DNA from: Nocardioides caldifontis
GTDB lineage: Bacteria > Actinomycetota > Actinomycetes > Propionibacteriales > Nocardioidaceae
Assembly: GCF_008087345.1 (NCBI RefSeq)
Contig: NZ_VHIB01000001.1
Coordinates: 1,178,001 to 1,242,000, forward strand
Direction: 5' to 3'
Length of the DNA stretch: 64,000 nucleotides
Position numbers and translations under genes: made by a program. Positions 7,900 to 16,191 of this stretch are shown in pieces; position 1 is the first letter of the stretch; every line of letters starts with the position of its first letter. A model generated the notes under the pieces. That model was given only the letters and a program-made list of their open reading frames with translations, did not search any database and was not told the DNA's origin.

Positions 7900-9780
7900 G
7901 TGCACGTCGCGATCTGGATGGTCTGCCTGGTGGCCACCATCGTCACCGGGTCGGTGGTCGCGCGGCGGGTGAACCTCCCGGCGCCGGTCCTCCTGGTGGC
8001 GCTCGGGGTGCTGGCGTCGTACCTCCCCTTCGTGCCGGAGGTCCGGCTCACCGCCGACATCGTCCTCGTCGGGCTGCTGCCGCCGCTGCTCTACAACGCG
8101 GCGCTCCAGACGAGCCTCGTCGACTTCTCGGCGCACCGGGTGCGGATCCTGTCGCTGTCGGTCGGGCTGGTCGCGTTCACGACCGTCGGCGTCGCGCTGG
8201 TCGTGCACACCGTCGTGCCGTCGATCGACTGGTGGGCGGCGTTCGCGATCGGCGCCGTCGTCGCCCCGCCCGACGCCGTGGCCGCGACCGCGGTCGCCCG
8301 CCGCATCGGGATGCCGCGTCCGGTCGTGACCGTCCTCGAAGGCGAGTCGCTGCTCAACGACGCGACCGCGCTGGTGGCGCTGCGGACGGCGGTCGCCGCC
8401 GGGGCGAGCGCGGTGAGCCTGTGGGAGATCGGGCTGGACTTCCTGCGCACCGCTGCCCTCGGCGTGCTCTGCGGCCTGCTGGTGTACGTCGTGGTCGCGT
8501 GGGTGCGCCGCCACGTGACCGATCCCGTCGTCGACACGTCGGTGTCGGTCGTGACGCCGTTCGTCGCCTACGTGCTGGCCGAGGAGCTGCACGCCTCCGG
8601 GGTGCTCGCCGTGGTGATCGCCGGGCTGCTGCTCGGCCACCGCGCCCCCGTGCTCCAGACGGCGTCGTCGCGCATCGCCGAGGGGCTGAACTGGCGCACG
8701 GTCTCGTTCCTGCTGGAGAACGCCGTCTTCCTGCTGATCGGGCTGCAGACCCACTGGATCCTCGAGGGCGTCGCCCGCAGCACCCTGTCGGTCGCGACCG
8801 TCGTCGGCACCTGCCTCGCGGTGTTCGTCGCGGTCATCGTGCTCCGGATGGTCTGGCTGCTGCCGCAGCGGGTCGTGCTGTTCCGCTACCTGCCCGAGCG
8901 GGTCGACCGCGTCCCGCTCAGCGACACGCTCCTGATCGGGTGGGCCGGGATGCGCGGGGTGGTCACGCTGGCCGCGGCTTTCGCGATCCCGGCCGACGCC
9001 CCGCACCGCGAGGTGCTGCTGCTGGTCGCGCTCTTCGTGACCGCGGCGACGCTGTCGGTGAACGGGCTCTCCCTGCCCTGGCTGGTCCGCCGGCTCCACG
9101 TCCGTGGCCCCGACCCTCGGGAGGACGCGCTCGCCCGTGCGGACGTGCTCACCGCGGCGTCCCAGGCGGGCCGGGCCCGGCTCGAGGAGATCGAGGCCGA
9201 GGAGGACGAGCAGGACGTGCAGGTGCGCGAGCTGCTCCGCTCGAAGCTCGAGCAGCGCGACTTCGCCGCGTGGGAGCGGCTCGGGCCGCACGTGGCGGAG
9301 GGGGAGACGCCGAGCGAGAGGTACGCACGGCTCAGGCTCGACATGCTCGACGCCGAACGTGCAAGGGTGCTGGAGATCCGCAGCATGGGCCGGGTGCCTC
9401 ACGAGGTCGTCGAGGACGTCCTGGCCACGCTGGACGTGGAGGAGTCGATGCTCGCCTACCGGGTGGCGCGTCGGGCCTCCGTGGTCGACGCGACCGTGAC
9501 AGGAGAGGTGGTGAGCGCGGTGCCCGAACGGTGTGAGCACCTGGAGTCGACCGAGGACCGGCCCGAACCCGAGGACCGGCGGTGCGAGGACTGTGTGCGG
9601 GAGGGAAGCACCTGGGTGCACCTGCGCCAGTGCCTCGCCTGCGGCCACGTCGGCTGCTGCGACTCCTCGCCGCGGCGCCACGCGACCGCGCACTTCCACG
9701 AGAGCGGCCACCCGGTGGTGCGCTCCGCCGAGGTGGGCGAGAGCTGGCGGTGGTGCTTCGTGGACGACCGGTTGGGCTGA
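7900..9780 (+). CDS. CPA1-type Na+/H+ antiporter with C-terminal UBP zinc finger
   Basis: This is a monovalent cation/proton antiporter of the membrane with about 12 hydrophobic segments in residues 1-405. The transport-core motif APPDAVAATAVARR (about residue 125) and EGESLLNDATAL (about 147) are intact. A charged, Glu-rich cytoplasmic region follows (415-535). Residues 540-626 form a UBP-type zinc finger with conserved Cys/His pairs (CEHL, CEDC, CLACGHVGCC, HATAHFHESGHP). The GTG at 7900, 10 nt after menD, is chosen to begin at the first membrane segment. The zinc finger may sense a ligand or modify activity; that role is an inference. Confidence 0.9.
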   Translation: MHVAIWMVCLVATIVTGSVVARRVNLPAPVLLVALGVLASYLPFVPEVRLTADIVLVGLLPPLLYNAALQTSLVDFSAHRVRILSLSVGLVAFTTVGVALVVHTVVPSIDWWAAFAIGAVVAPPDAVAATAVARRIGMPRPVVTVLEGESLLNDATALVALRTAVAAGASAVSLWEIGLDFLRTAALGVLCGLLVYVVVAWVRRHVTDPVVDTSVSVVTPFVAYVLAEELHASGVLAVVIAGLLLGHRAPVLQTASSRIAEGLNWRTVSFLLENAVFLLIGLQTHWILEGVARSTLSVATVVGTCLAVFVAVIVLRMVWLLPQRVVLFRYLPERVDRVPLSDTLLIGWAGMRGVVTLAAAFAIPADAPHREVLLLVALFVTAATLSVNGLSLPWLVRRLHVRGPDPREDALARADVLTAASQAGRARLEEIEAEEDEQDVQVRELLRSKLEQRDFAAWERLGPHVAEGETPSERYARLRLDMLDAERARVLEIRSMGRVPHEVVEDVLATLDVEESMLAYRVARRASVVDATVTGEVVSAVPERCEHLESTEDRPEPEDRRCEDCVREGSTWVHLRQCLACGHVGCCDSSPRRHATAHFHESGHPVVRSAEVGESWRWCFVDDRLG

Positions 9781-9807
9781 CCCGGCGCCTCTGGTTGCAT
9801 GGGGCGG

Positions 9808-10443
9808 ATGAGGATCACGAAGTTCGGCCACTCCTGCGTCCGCCTCTCCGCGACCTCCGACGTCGTCATCGACCCGGGCGGCTGGTCGGAGCGCGAGGCC
9901 CTCGACGGCGTCGCCGCCGTGCTGGTCACCCACGAGCACCCCGACCACTGGACGGTCGACCAGCTCCGTGCGACGGACGCTCCGGTCTTCACGATCGCCG
10001 CCGTCGCCGACCGGATCCGGGACGCCGACCCGGTGGTGGCCGAGCGCCTGACCGTCGTACGGCCGGGGGAGGAGCTCGACGTCGCCGGCTTCTCGGTCCG
10101 CGTCATCGGTGAGAAGCACGCCGTCATCCACCCGGAGCTCACCCACTTCGACAACTCCGGCTACTTGGTGTCGGACGGTGACTCGACCTTGTTCCACCCG
10201 GGCGACTCGTTCACCCGCCCCGGCCAGCAGGTCGACGTCTTCTGCGCCCCGGCCTGTGCCCCCTGGGCCAAGATGTCCGAGCTCGTCGACCTGGCCCGCG
10301 ACGTGGCCGCGCCACGCTCGCTGGCCATCCACGACAAGGTCTACAGCGACCTCGGGCTCGGCGTCGTCGACCGCACGATGGGGCAGTTCCTCGAGCCCGT
10401 CGGCTCGACCTGGCACCGCCTGGAGCCCGGCTCCGACCTCTGA
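9808..10443 (+). CDS. MBL-fold metal-dependent hydrolase (UlaG-like)
   Basis: This small soluble metallo-beta-lactamase-fold protein has 211 residues. The metal motif THEHPDHW (H-x-H-x-D-H) is near residue 46, and further metal-binding positions appear in VIHPELTHFDN, LFHPGDSF and AIHDKVYSD. The ATG at 9808 starts the MRITKFGHSCVRL strand typical of the family; an ATG at 9799 in frame would add three residues. A weak TTGCAT box lies 7 nt upstream. The substrate cannot be told. The stop is followed after 2 nt by family A repeats. Confidence 0.85.
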   Translation: MRITKFGHSCVRLSATSDVVIDPGGWSEREALDGVAAVLVTHEHPDHWTVDQLRATDAPVFTIAAVADRIRDADPVVAERLTVVRPGEELDVAGFSVRVIGEKHAVIHPELTHFDNSGYLVSDGDSTLFHPGDSFTRPGQQVDVFCAPACAPWAKMSELVDLARDVAAPRSLAIHDKVYSDLGLGVVDRTMGQFLEPVGSTWHRLEPGSDL

Positions 10444-10445
10444 CC

Positions 10446-10678
10446 GCCGAGTCGTCGCATCTTCACGGTCGGGGAGCGCCGAGTCGTCGCATCTTCCTGG
10501 TCCGGCCGCGGGAGCGGTGGGAGTCGGCCCCCCCGTGGTGCACCAGATTCCCACCGATCCGGCACGCCCTTGCCCGAGACGTGCGCGCGACTGGTGAAGA
10601 TGCGACGACTCGACGCCGCTACCGGGTGAAGATGCGACGACTCGGCGTCGATCCGGCGTGAAGATGCGACGGGTCGGC
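10446..10678. repeat. Family A composite repeat: two plus three 21 bp units in inverted arrangement around a 95 bp core
   Basis: Left units are at 10446-10466 and 10478-10498. Right units, inverted, are at 10594-10614, 10626-10646 and 10658-10678. The shared core reads GAGTCGTCGCATCTTCAC going away from each flanking gene. Units repeat every 32 bp, with 11 bp variable spacers. The central 95 bp contains a GGTGGGA/TCCCACC stem (10516-10522 and 10549-10555). The element fills the gap between convergent genes and begins 2-3 nt after each stop codon. A second copy is at 32016-32261. Confidence 0.95.
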
Positions 10679-10681
10679 GGG

Positions 10682-11932
10682 CTAGGTGGTGAGGGCGTTG
10701 ACCACGGGGACGAACTTGGCCCGGGCCTCCGCGAGCTCGGCGGCGGGGTCGGAGTCGGCGACGATGCCGCACCCCGCGAAGAGCCGGACGGTCGAACCGG
10801 ACAGGTGGCCGGACCGGAGCGCGATGCCCCACTCGCCGTCGCCGGAGCCGTCCATCCAGCCGACCGGTCCCGCGTAGCGGCCCCGGTCCATCCCCTCGAT
10901 CTCCGCGATCAGCCGGGTGGCCGACGCGGTCGGGGTGCCGCCCACGGCTGCGGACGGGTGCAGGGCGGCGGCGAGCTCGAGGGAGGAGGCGCCGTCCTCG
11001 ATCACCCCGGCCACGTCGGTGGCGAGGTGCATGACGTTGGGCAGGTGGAGGACGAACGGCGCCTCGGGGACGTTCATCGACGTGCAGTGCGGGGCGAGGG
11101 CGTCGGCCACCGAGCGGACGGCGTACTCGTGCTCCTCGAGGTCCTTCGAGGACCTGGCCAGCGACGCGGCGAGCTGGAGGTCGCGGGCGTCGTCGCCGGT
11201 GCGGCGGATGGTGCCGGCGAGCACCCGCGAGGTGACGAGGCCGCGCTCGCGGCGCACCAGCATCTCCGGGGTCGCACCGAAGAGCGAGTCGACGTGGAAG
11301 GTCCAGCAGGAGGGGTACTCCTCCGACAGCCGCTGCAGCGGCCACCGCACGTCGACCGGCGCGGAGGCGTGGGCCAGCAGGTCCCGCGCGAGGACGACTT
11401 TCTCGAGCTCACCCGCGGCGATCCGGCGTACGGCGTCCGCGACCACGGCCTGCCACTGCGCCCCGTCGAGCGACCCGTCGGAGAACGTGACGTCCTCCGG
11501 CGCCGGGGGCGGGGACGCGACGTGCAGGTCGGTCGGGGCGGTGATCGACGCCGCGGCGATGTGGGTGACCCAGCAGTGGCCGTCGCGGCGCCCCACGACC
11601 ACCTCCGGTACGACGAGGGTGCTGTCGCCGGGCTCGTCGGCGAAGGCGAACGATCCGAAGGCGAGGAGCCCCGACCCTGGCGCGGAGACCTCGTCGCGGA
11701 CCACGGCCCGCCGGCGGAGCCCGTCCCACCAGTCGTGGGCGTCGGCGAACCGGGTGGCCCCGGAGGTGCGGACCTGGGCGGCGACGCCCCACCCGACGAC
11801 GCCGTCGCCCCGGCGGACCCAGGCGACCAGCTCGTCCTCGGGCAGCAGCGCCAGGAGGTCCCCGGGATCCTCGACGGGGACGGTGCGGACGACGAGCGAG
11901 ATGGCGTCGTGCTGCGCCGGGCTGGTCGTCAC
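10682..11932 (-). CDS. menF: Isochorismate synthase MenF
   Basis: MenF converts chorismate to isochorismate, the entry step of menaquinone synthesis. The 416-residue protein has the chorismate-binding domain in its C-terminal two thirds. GELEKVVLARD (about residue 178) includes the catalytic Lys, SRVLAGTIRRT lies near 240, HPSAAVGGTP near 325 and the C-terminal GCGIVADSDP near 390. A salicylate synthase or related enzyme is possible, but the men setting favours MenF. The GTG at 11932 has no Shine-Dalgarno sequence and follows a TAGGCT box by 8 nt. It is divergent from the aldo/keto reductase. Confidence 0.92.
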   Translation of the reverse strand: MTTSPAQHDAISLVVRTVPVEDPGDLLALLPEDELVAWVRRGDGVVGWGVAAQVRTSGATRFADAHDWWDGLRRRAVVRDEVSAPGSGLLAFGSFAFADEPGDSTLVVPEVVVGRRDGHCWVTHIAAASITAPTDLHVASPPPAPEDVTFSDGSLDGAQWQAVVADAVRRIAAGELEKVVLARDLLAHASAPVDVRWPLQRLSEEYPSCWTFHVDSLFGATPEMLVRRERGLVTSRVLAGTIRRTGDDARDLQLAASLARSSKDLEEHEYAVRSVADALAPHCTSMNVPEAPFVLHLPNVMHLATDVAGVIEDGASSLELAAALHPSAAVGGTPTASATRLIAEIEGMDRGRYAGPVGWMDGSGDGEWGIALRSGHLSGSTVRLFAGCGIVADSDPAAELAEARAKFVPVVNALTT

Positions 11933-11940
11933 GAGGGAAC

Positions 11941-11946
11941 AGCCTA
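11941..11946 (-). promoter_or_regulatory. Probable -10 box of menF
   Basis: TAGGCT on the minus strand fits TAnnnT and lies 8 nt upstream of the menF GTG, where no ribosome binding site is visible. Confidence 0.4.
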
Positions 11947-12031
11947 CGGTCCCGCGACCAACGTCCCGTGCAGGGTTGAGCACGGGGGGATGCTGACCTG
12001 TGCGCACGATCACACGAGCCGGAGGGTGAGC

Positions 12032-13018
12032 ATGAGGACGACCAGCTGGGGGAGCCAGGGGCTGACCGCGAGCGTCGAGGGGCTGGGCGCGATGGGGATG
12101 AGCGCGTTCTACGGCGGCCGCGACGACGAGGAGTCCGCGGCCACGCTCAACCGGGCGCTCGACCTCGGCGTCACGCTCATCGACACCGCCGAGCTCTACG
12201 GACCGTTCACCAACGAGCAGCTCATCGGCCGTGCCGTCGGCCACCGCCGCGACGAGTTCGCGATCGCCACGAAGTTCGCCAAGCGCGTCGAGGACGACGG
12301 CACGATCGGTCCGCCGGACGGCAGCCCCGCCTACGCGCGCCGGGCCCTCGAGCGGAGCCTGCGCAACCTCGGCACCGACGTGATCGACCTCTACTACCTG
12401 CACCGGGTCGACCCGGCCACCCCGATCGAGGAGACGATCGGCGCGATGGGGGAGTTCGTCACCGAGGGCAAGGTCCGCTACCTCGGGATCTCCGAGGCCG
12501 CGCCGGAGACGATCCGCCGGGCGCACGCGACCCACCCGCTCACCGCGGTGCAGACGGAGTACTCCCTCTTCCAGCGCGAGCCCGAGACCGACGGCGTCCT
12601 CGAGACGACCCGCGAGCTCGGCATCGCGTTCGTCGCGTACTCGCCGCTGGGCCGTGGCGCCCTCACCGGTCGGATCACGCGGCCGGAGGACCTCCCCGAG
12701 GACGACTTCCGCCGCCGGAACCCGCGGTTCCAGGAGGAGGCGCTCGCCCACAACCTCCACATCGTCGAGAAGGTCCGGCAGGTCGCCGACGGCGTCGGGG
12801 CCACTTCCGGCCAGGTCGCGCTCGCCTGGGTGCTCGCCCAGGACGGGGTGGTCGCGATCCCGGGCACCAAGCGCCGCACGTACCTCGAGGAGAACGTCGC
12901 GGCCGCGGACCTGGAGCTGACCGCCGAGCAGCTGCGGGCGCTCGACGAGGCGGCCCCGGTCGGATCCGTCCAGGGGCAGCGGTACGACGACGCCAGCATG
13001 GCCCAGGTCCACCTCTGA
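12032..13018 (+). CDS. Aldo/keto reductase (YafB/AKR13-like)
   Basis: This NADPH-dependent (alpha/beta)8-barrel oxidoreductase has 328 residues. The catalytic tetrad can be placed: Asp and Tyr in IDTAELYG (near residues 51-56), Lys in ATKFAKR (about 82) and His in YYLHRVDP (about 123). The C-terminal cofactor motif IPGTKRRTYLEEN (about 285) suits NADP(H). The ATG at 12032 has a GGAGG sequence 7 nt upstream. The substrate is unknown. It separates menF from menG, but nothing in it points to quinone chemistry. Confidence 0.9.
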   Translation: MRTTSWGSQGLTASVEGLGAMGMSAFYGGRDDEESAATLNRALDLGVTLIDTAELYGPFTNEQLIGRAVGHRRDEFAIATKFAKRVEDDGTIGPPDGSPAYARRALERSLRNLGTDVIDLYYLHRVDPATPIEETIGAMGEFVTEGKVRYLGISEAAPETIRRAHATHPLTAVQTEYSLFQREPETDGVLETTRELGIAFVAYSPLGRGALTGRITRPEDLPEDDFRRRNPRFQEEALAHNLHIVEKVRQVADGVGATSGQVALAWVLAQDGVVAIPGTKRRTYLEENVAAADLELTAEQLRALDEAAPVGSVQGQRYDDASMAQVHL

Positions 13019-13031
13019 CCTCGCGGCTCCA

Positions 13032-13037
13032 TAGAGT
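13032..13037 (+). promoter_or_regulatory. Probable -10 box for a leaderless menG transcript
   Basis: TAGAGT lies exactly 6 nt before the menG GTG at 13044, with no Shine-Dalgarno sequence between. Confidence 0.5.
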
Positions 13038-13043
13038 GGCCGG

Positions 13044-13733
13044 GTGACGCGAGCCGACCTGGACAAGAAGCCCGCCGACGTCGCGGCGATGTTCGACGGC
13101 GTCGCGAAGCGCTACGACGTGACCAACGACGTGCTGTCGCTGGGCCAGGACCGCCGGTGGCGTGGAGCCGTGGTCCGGGCGGTGGCGCCGCAGCCGGGGG
13201 AGAAGGTGCTCGACCTCGCCGCCGGCACCGGCACCTCGAGCGAGCCGTTCGAGGAGGCCGGGGCGCTGGTCGTCCCGTGCGACTTCAGCCAGGGGATGCT
13301 GCAGGTCGGCAAGGGCGCCCGTCCGTGGCTCCCCTTCGTCGCCGGGGACGCGACGCGGCTGCCGTTCGCCGACGCGTCGTTCGACGCGGTGACGATCTCG
13401 TTCGGGCTGCGCAACATCGTCGACCCCGACGCCGGGTTGCGGGAGATGCTCCGGGTGACCCGGCCCGGCGGGCGGCTGGTGGTCTGCGAGTTCAGCTCCC
13501 CGACCTGGTCGCCGTTCCGCACCGTCTACCTCGAGTACCTCATGAAGGCGCTCCCCGCGATCGCCCGCGCGGTCTCCTCCAACCCCGAGGCCTACGTCTA
13601 CCTGGCCGAGTCGATCCGGGCCTGGCCGGACCAGCCCGGGCTCGCCCGGCGGATCGAGGCGGCGGGGTGGCAGGGTGCGGAGTGGACCAACCTCTCGGGC
13701 GGCATCGTGGCGCTCCACCGGGCCCGCCGGTGA
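13044..13733 (+). CDS. menG: Demethylmenaquinone methyltransferase MenG (UbiE)
   Basis: MenG carries out the last methylation, using S-adenosylmethionine on demethylmenaquinone. The 229-residue protein begins with [14 protein letters not shown] near residue 15 and has the SAM motif [14 protein letters not shown] near residue 56. [17 protein letters not shown] (about 115) and [12 protein letters not shown] (about 140) are typical UbiE signatures. The GTG at 13044 sits 6 nt after a TAGAGT -10 box. The gene ends 158 bp before the menJ-like gene, with a promoter region between. Confidence 0.96.
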   Translation: MTRADLDKKPADVAAMFDGVAKRYDVTNDVLSLGQDRRWRGAVVRAVAPQPGEKVLDLAAGTGTSSEPFEEAGALVVPCDFSQGMLQVGKGARPWLPFVAGDATRLPFADASFDAVTISFGLRNIVDPDAGLREMLRVTRPGGRLVVCEFSSPTWSPFRTVYLEYLMKALPAIARAVSSNPEAYVYLAESIRAWPDQPGLARRIEAAGWQGAEWTNLSGGIVALHRARR

Positions 13734-13807
13734 GGCGTCTTTACGCAAGGGTGTCGTGACGAAAAAGCCCAGGTGAGCCCGCGTTCGCGGATCCCGTTTC
13801 GGGCCCT

Positions 13808-13813
13808 TAGACT
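13808..13813 (+). promoter_or_regulatory. Candidate -10 box for the menJ-nuoA-N transcription unit
   Basis: TAGACT fits TAnnnT and lies 15 nt upstream of a Rex-like operator. Only a weak TTCGCG candidate for -35 is present at 13784-13789 (18 bp spacer). The start codon of menJ is 78 nt further on, so this transcript would have a leader with a normal ribosome binding site (GGAAAGG near 13877). Confidence 0.4.
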
Positions 13814-13827
13814 GTGCCCCGAGGCTC

Positions 13828-13845
13828 TCGTGAAAGTCTTCACAA
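13828..13845. promoter_or_regulatory. Rex-like operator (NADH/NAD+ redox control)
   Basis: TCGTGAAAGTCTTCACAA matches the Rex operator TTGTGAA-N4-TTCACAA at 13 of 14 fixed positions. It lies just downstream of the candidate -10 box, where a bound repressor would block transcription. Rex is the actinobacterial NADH/NAD+-sensing repressor, and nuo operons are known targets in Streptomyces. The match is seen in the sequence; binding is inferred. Confidence 0.65.
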
Positions 13846-13891
13846 GGTCACGATCCGCCCACCTCCACCCCCGTTTGGAAAGGCGTCCACG

Positions 13892-15190
13892 ATGCCCCGG
13901 ACCACCGCTGACGAGCGGCAGGCCGATGTCATCGTCGTCGGGGCCGGACCGGCGGGCTCGGCCACGGCCTACCACCTCGCCCAGGCCGGAGCGGACGTCC
14001 TGCTCCTGGAGAAGGCAGCCTTCCCCCGCGACAAGATCTGCGGCGACGGGCTGACGCCGCGCGCGGTCAAGCAGTTGGTCTCCATGGGGTTCGACCTCGA
14101 CGAGCCCGGCTGGCAGAAGAACCGCGGGCTGCGGATCGTCGGCGCCGGCCACCGGCTGGAGCTCCCGTGGCCCGAGCTCACCAGCTTCCCGCCGTACGGC
14201 GCGGTGCGGACCCGGATGGACCTCGACGAGCTGCTCGCCCGCCACGCGGAGAAGGCCGGCGCCCGGCTCACCGAGCGCACCGCGGTCACCGGCCCCGTCA
14301 TCGACGAGCGCACCGGCCGCGTGGTCGGCGTGACCGCCAAGCCGGTCGACGACCGCGGCCGCCGCACCGGTGACGACGTGACCTACCGGGCTCCGGTCGT
14401 GGTCGCCTGCGACGGCGTCTCGTCCCGGCTCGCCACCAGCCTCGGGCTCGAGCGCCGCGAGAACCGTCCGATGGCGGTCGCGGTCCGCGCCTACTACACG
14501 ACCCCGCGCCACGACGACCCGTGGATGGAGTCCTGGCTGGAGCTGTGGGACGGCACGCCGGGGCAGAGCAACCTGCTGCCCGGCTACGGCTGGATCTTCG
14601 GCGTCGGGGACGGCACCGCCAACGTCGGGCTCGGCATCCTCAACACCTCGCCGGCGTTCCAGACCGTCGACTACAAGGACCTCCTGGTGCGCTGGCTCGC
14701 CAACACCCCGGAGGAGTGGGGGTTCCGCGAGCAGAACCTCGTCGGCCAGGTGCGCTCCGCCGCGTTGCCGATGGGGTTCAACCGCAAGCCGCACTACACC
14801 CGCGGGATGCTGCTGGTCGGCGACTCCGGCGGCATGGTGAACCCGTTCAACGGCGAGGGCATCGACTACGCCCTCGAGTCCGGCCACCTGGCGGCGGAGA
14901 CGGTCCTCCAGGCGCTCGCCCGCGAGGAGGGCCCCGCCCGAGAGCGCGTCCTGCAGGGGTACGCCGCGGCGCTCGACTCGGCCTACGGCGGTTACTTCAC
15001 CTTGGGGCGGGTGTTCGCGAAGATGATCGGCAACCCCACGTTCATGAAGCAGGCGACCCGCTACGGGCTGCCGCGCCACGCCCTGATGCGCTTCATGCTC
15101 AAGCTGATGGCGAACCTGACCGACCCGCGCGACGGTGACGTGAGCGACCGCGTCATCAACGGGCTCAGCCGGCTGGCGCCGACGGCCTGA
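13892..15190 (+). CDS. menJ: Geranylgeranyl reductase family FAD enzyme, probably menaquinone side-chain reductase (MenJ-like)
   Basis: This FAD-dependent reductase saturates isoprenoid double bonds; the mycobacterial homologue MenJ acts on menaquinone. The 432-residue protein has the dinucleotide motif VVGAGPAGSATAYHL near residue 12 and CGDGLTPRAV near 50. GDSGGMVNPFNGEGIDYALE (about 310) is the second FAD motif. The ATG at 13892 has a GGAAAGG ribosome binding site 8 nt upstream. Nocardioides typically contain MK-8(H4), so two saturated isoprene units would need such an enzyme. It lies 73 nt before nuoA with no terminator, so cotranscription is likely. Confidence 0.85.
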   Translation: MPRTTADERQADVIVVGAGPAGSATAYHLAQAGADVLLLEKAAFPRDKICGDGLTPRAVKQLVSMGFDLDEPGWQKNRGLRIVGAGHRLELPWPELTSFPPYGAVRTRMDLDELLARHAEKAGARLTERTAVTGPVIDERTGRVVGVTAKPVDDRGRRTGDDVTYRAPVVVACDGVSSRLATSLGLERRENRPMAVAVRAYYTTPRHDDPWMESWLELWDGTPGQSNLLPGYGWIFGVGDGTANVGLGILNTSPAFQTVDYKDLLVRWLANTPEEWGFREQNLVGQVRSAALPMGFNRKPHYTRGMLLVGDSGGMVNPFNGEGIDYALESGHLAAETVLQALAREEGPARERVLQGYAAALDSAYGGYFTLGRVFAKMIGNPTFMKQATRYGLPRHALMRFMLKLMANLTDPRDGDVSDRVINGLSRLAPTA

Positions 15191-15263
15191 CCTGCACCGC
15201 CAGGCACCACCAGATCGACCACCACACAGCACCGAGAGAGAACAGGAAGGGAGGTCCGGGCTC

Positions 15264-15623
15264 GTGGAGCTCTACACCCCCGTCATCGCGCTGGCAGCGA
15301 TCGCTGCCGGCTTCGCGGTGTTCTCCATTGTCATGAGCGTGGCCACCGGGCCGCGGCGCTACAACCGCGCCAAGCTCGACTCCTACGAGTGCGGCATCGA
15401 GCCCACCCCGCAGCCGATCGGCGGCGGTCGCGTGCCGGTGAAGTACTTCATCACCGCGATGCTGTTCATCGTCTTCGACATCGAGATCATCTTCCTGTAC
15501 CCGTGGGCCGTCGCGTTCGACGCGATGGGCATCTTCGGGCTCGTCGAGATGGTGCTCTTCATCGCCACGGTCGCGATCGCCTACGTCTACGTGTGGCGGC
15601 GCGGCGGGCTCGAGTGGGACTGA
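15264..15623 (+). CDS. nuoA: NADH-quinone oxidoreductase subunit A
   Basis: NuoA is a small membrane subunit of complex I near the quinone channel. It has 119 residues and three membrane segments (about 5-27, 62-82 and 88-110). The conserved loop [22 protein letters not shown] lies between the first two, and [12 protein letters not shown] is in the second. The GTG at 15264 has a GGGAGG ribosome binding site about 9 nt upstream. It is the first gene of the 14-subunit operon, 13 bp before nuoB. Confidence 0.96.
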   Translation: MELYTPVIALAAIAAGFAVFSIVMSVATGPRRYNRAKLDSYECGIEPTPQPIGGGRVPVKYFITAMLFIVFDIEIIFLYPWAVAFDAMGIFGLVEMVLFIATVAIAYVYVWRRGGLEWD

Positions 15624-15636
15624 GGAAGGACGACTC

Positions 15637-16191
15637 ATGGGCATCGAGGAGAAGCTCCCCAGCGGGGTGCTGCTGACCACCGTCGAGGGGGTCGCCGGCT
15701 ACTTCCGCAAGGCGTCGTTCTGGCCCGCGACGTTCGGGCTCGCCTGCTGCGCGATCGAGATGATGACCAGCGGCGGCCCGCGCTACGACCTCGCGCGCTA
15801 CGGCATGGAGGTCTTCCGGGCATCGCCGCGCCAGGCCGACCTGATGATCGTCGCCGGTCGGGTGAGCCAGAAGATGGCACCGGTCCTGCGGCAGATCTAC
15901 GACCAGATGGCCGAGCCCAAGTGGGTGCTGGCGATGGGCGTCTGCGCGTCGTCGGGCGGGATGTTCAACAACTACGCGATCGTGCAGGGCGTCGACCACG
16001 TCGTCCCGGTCGACATGTACCTCCCCGGCTGCCCGCCCCGGCCGGAGATGCTCATCGACGCGATCCTCAAGCTCCACGACCAGGTGCAGCACACCAAGCT
16101 CGGCGTGAACCGCCAGCGCGAGGTCCTCGAGCAGGAGACCCAGCAGCTCAACGCGCTGCCGACCTCGGAGATGAAGGGGTTGCTCCGATGA
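15637..16191 (+). CDS. nuoB: NADH-quinone oxidoreductase subunit B (N2 cluster)
   Basis: NuoB holds the terminal [4Fe-4S] cluster N2, which passes electrons to menaquinone. All four ligands are visible: Cys37-Cys38 in LACCAIEM, Cys103 in GVCASSGG and Cys132 in PGCPPRPE. The 184-residue length is normal, with a Gln/Glu-rich C-terminal extension after residue 155. The ATG at 15637 follows a GGAAGGA site. The stop overlaps nuoC by 4 bp. A shorter paralogue lies at 46200-46613. Confidence 0.97.
   Translation: MGIEEKLPSGVLLTTVEGVAGYFRKASFWPATFGLACCAIEMMTSGGPRYDLARYGMEVFRASPRQADLMIVAGRVSQKMAPVLRQIYDQMAEPKWVLAMGVCASSGGMFNNYAIVQGVDHVVPVDMYLPGCPPRPEMLIDAILKLHDQVQHTKLGVNRQREVLEQETQQLNALPTSEMKGLLR

Noticed and set aside
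10446-10678. Family A arrays considered as small CRISPR arrays
   Set aside because: Units are 21 bp with 11 bp spacers, far below CRISPR sizes. The two sets are inverted relative to each other and no cas genes are present.
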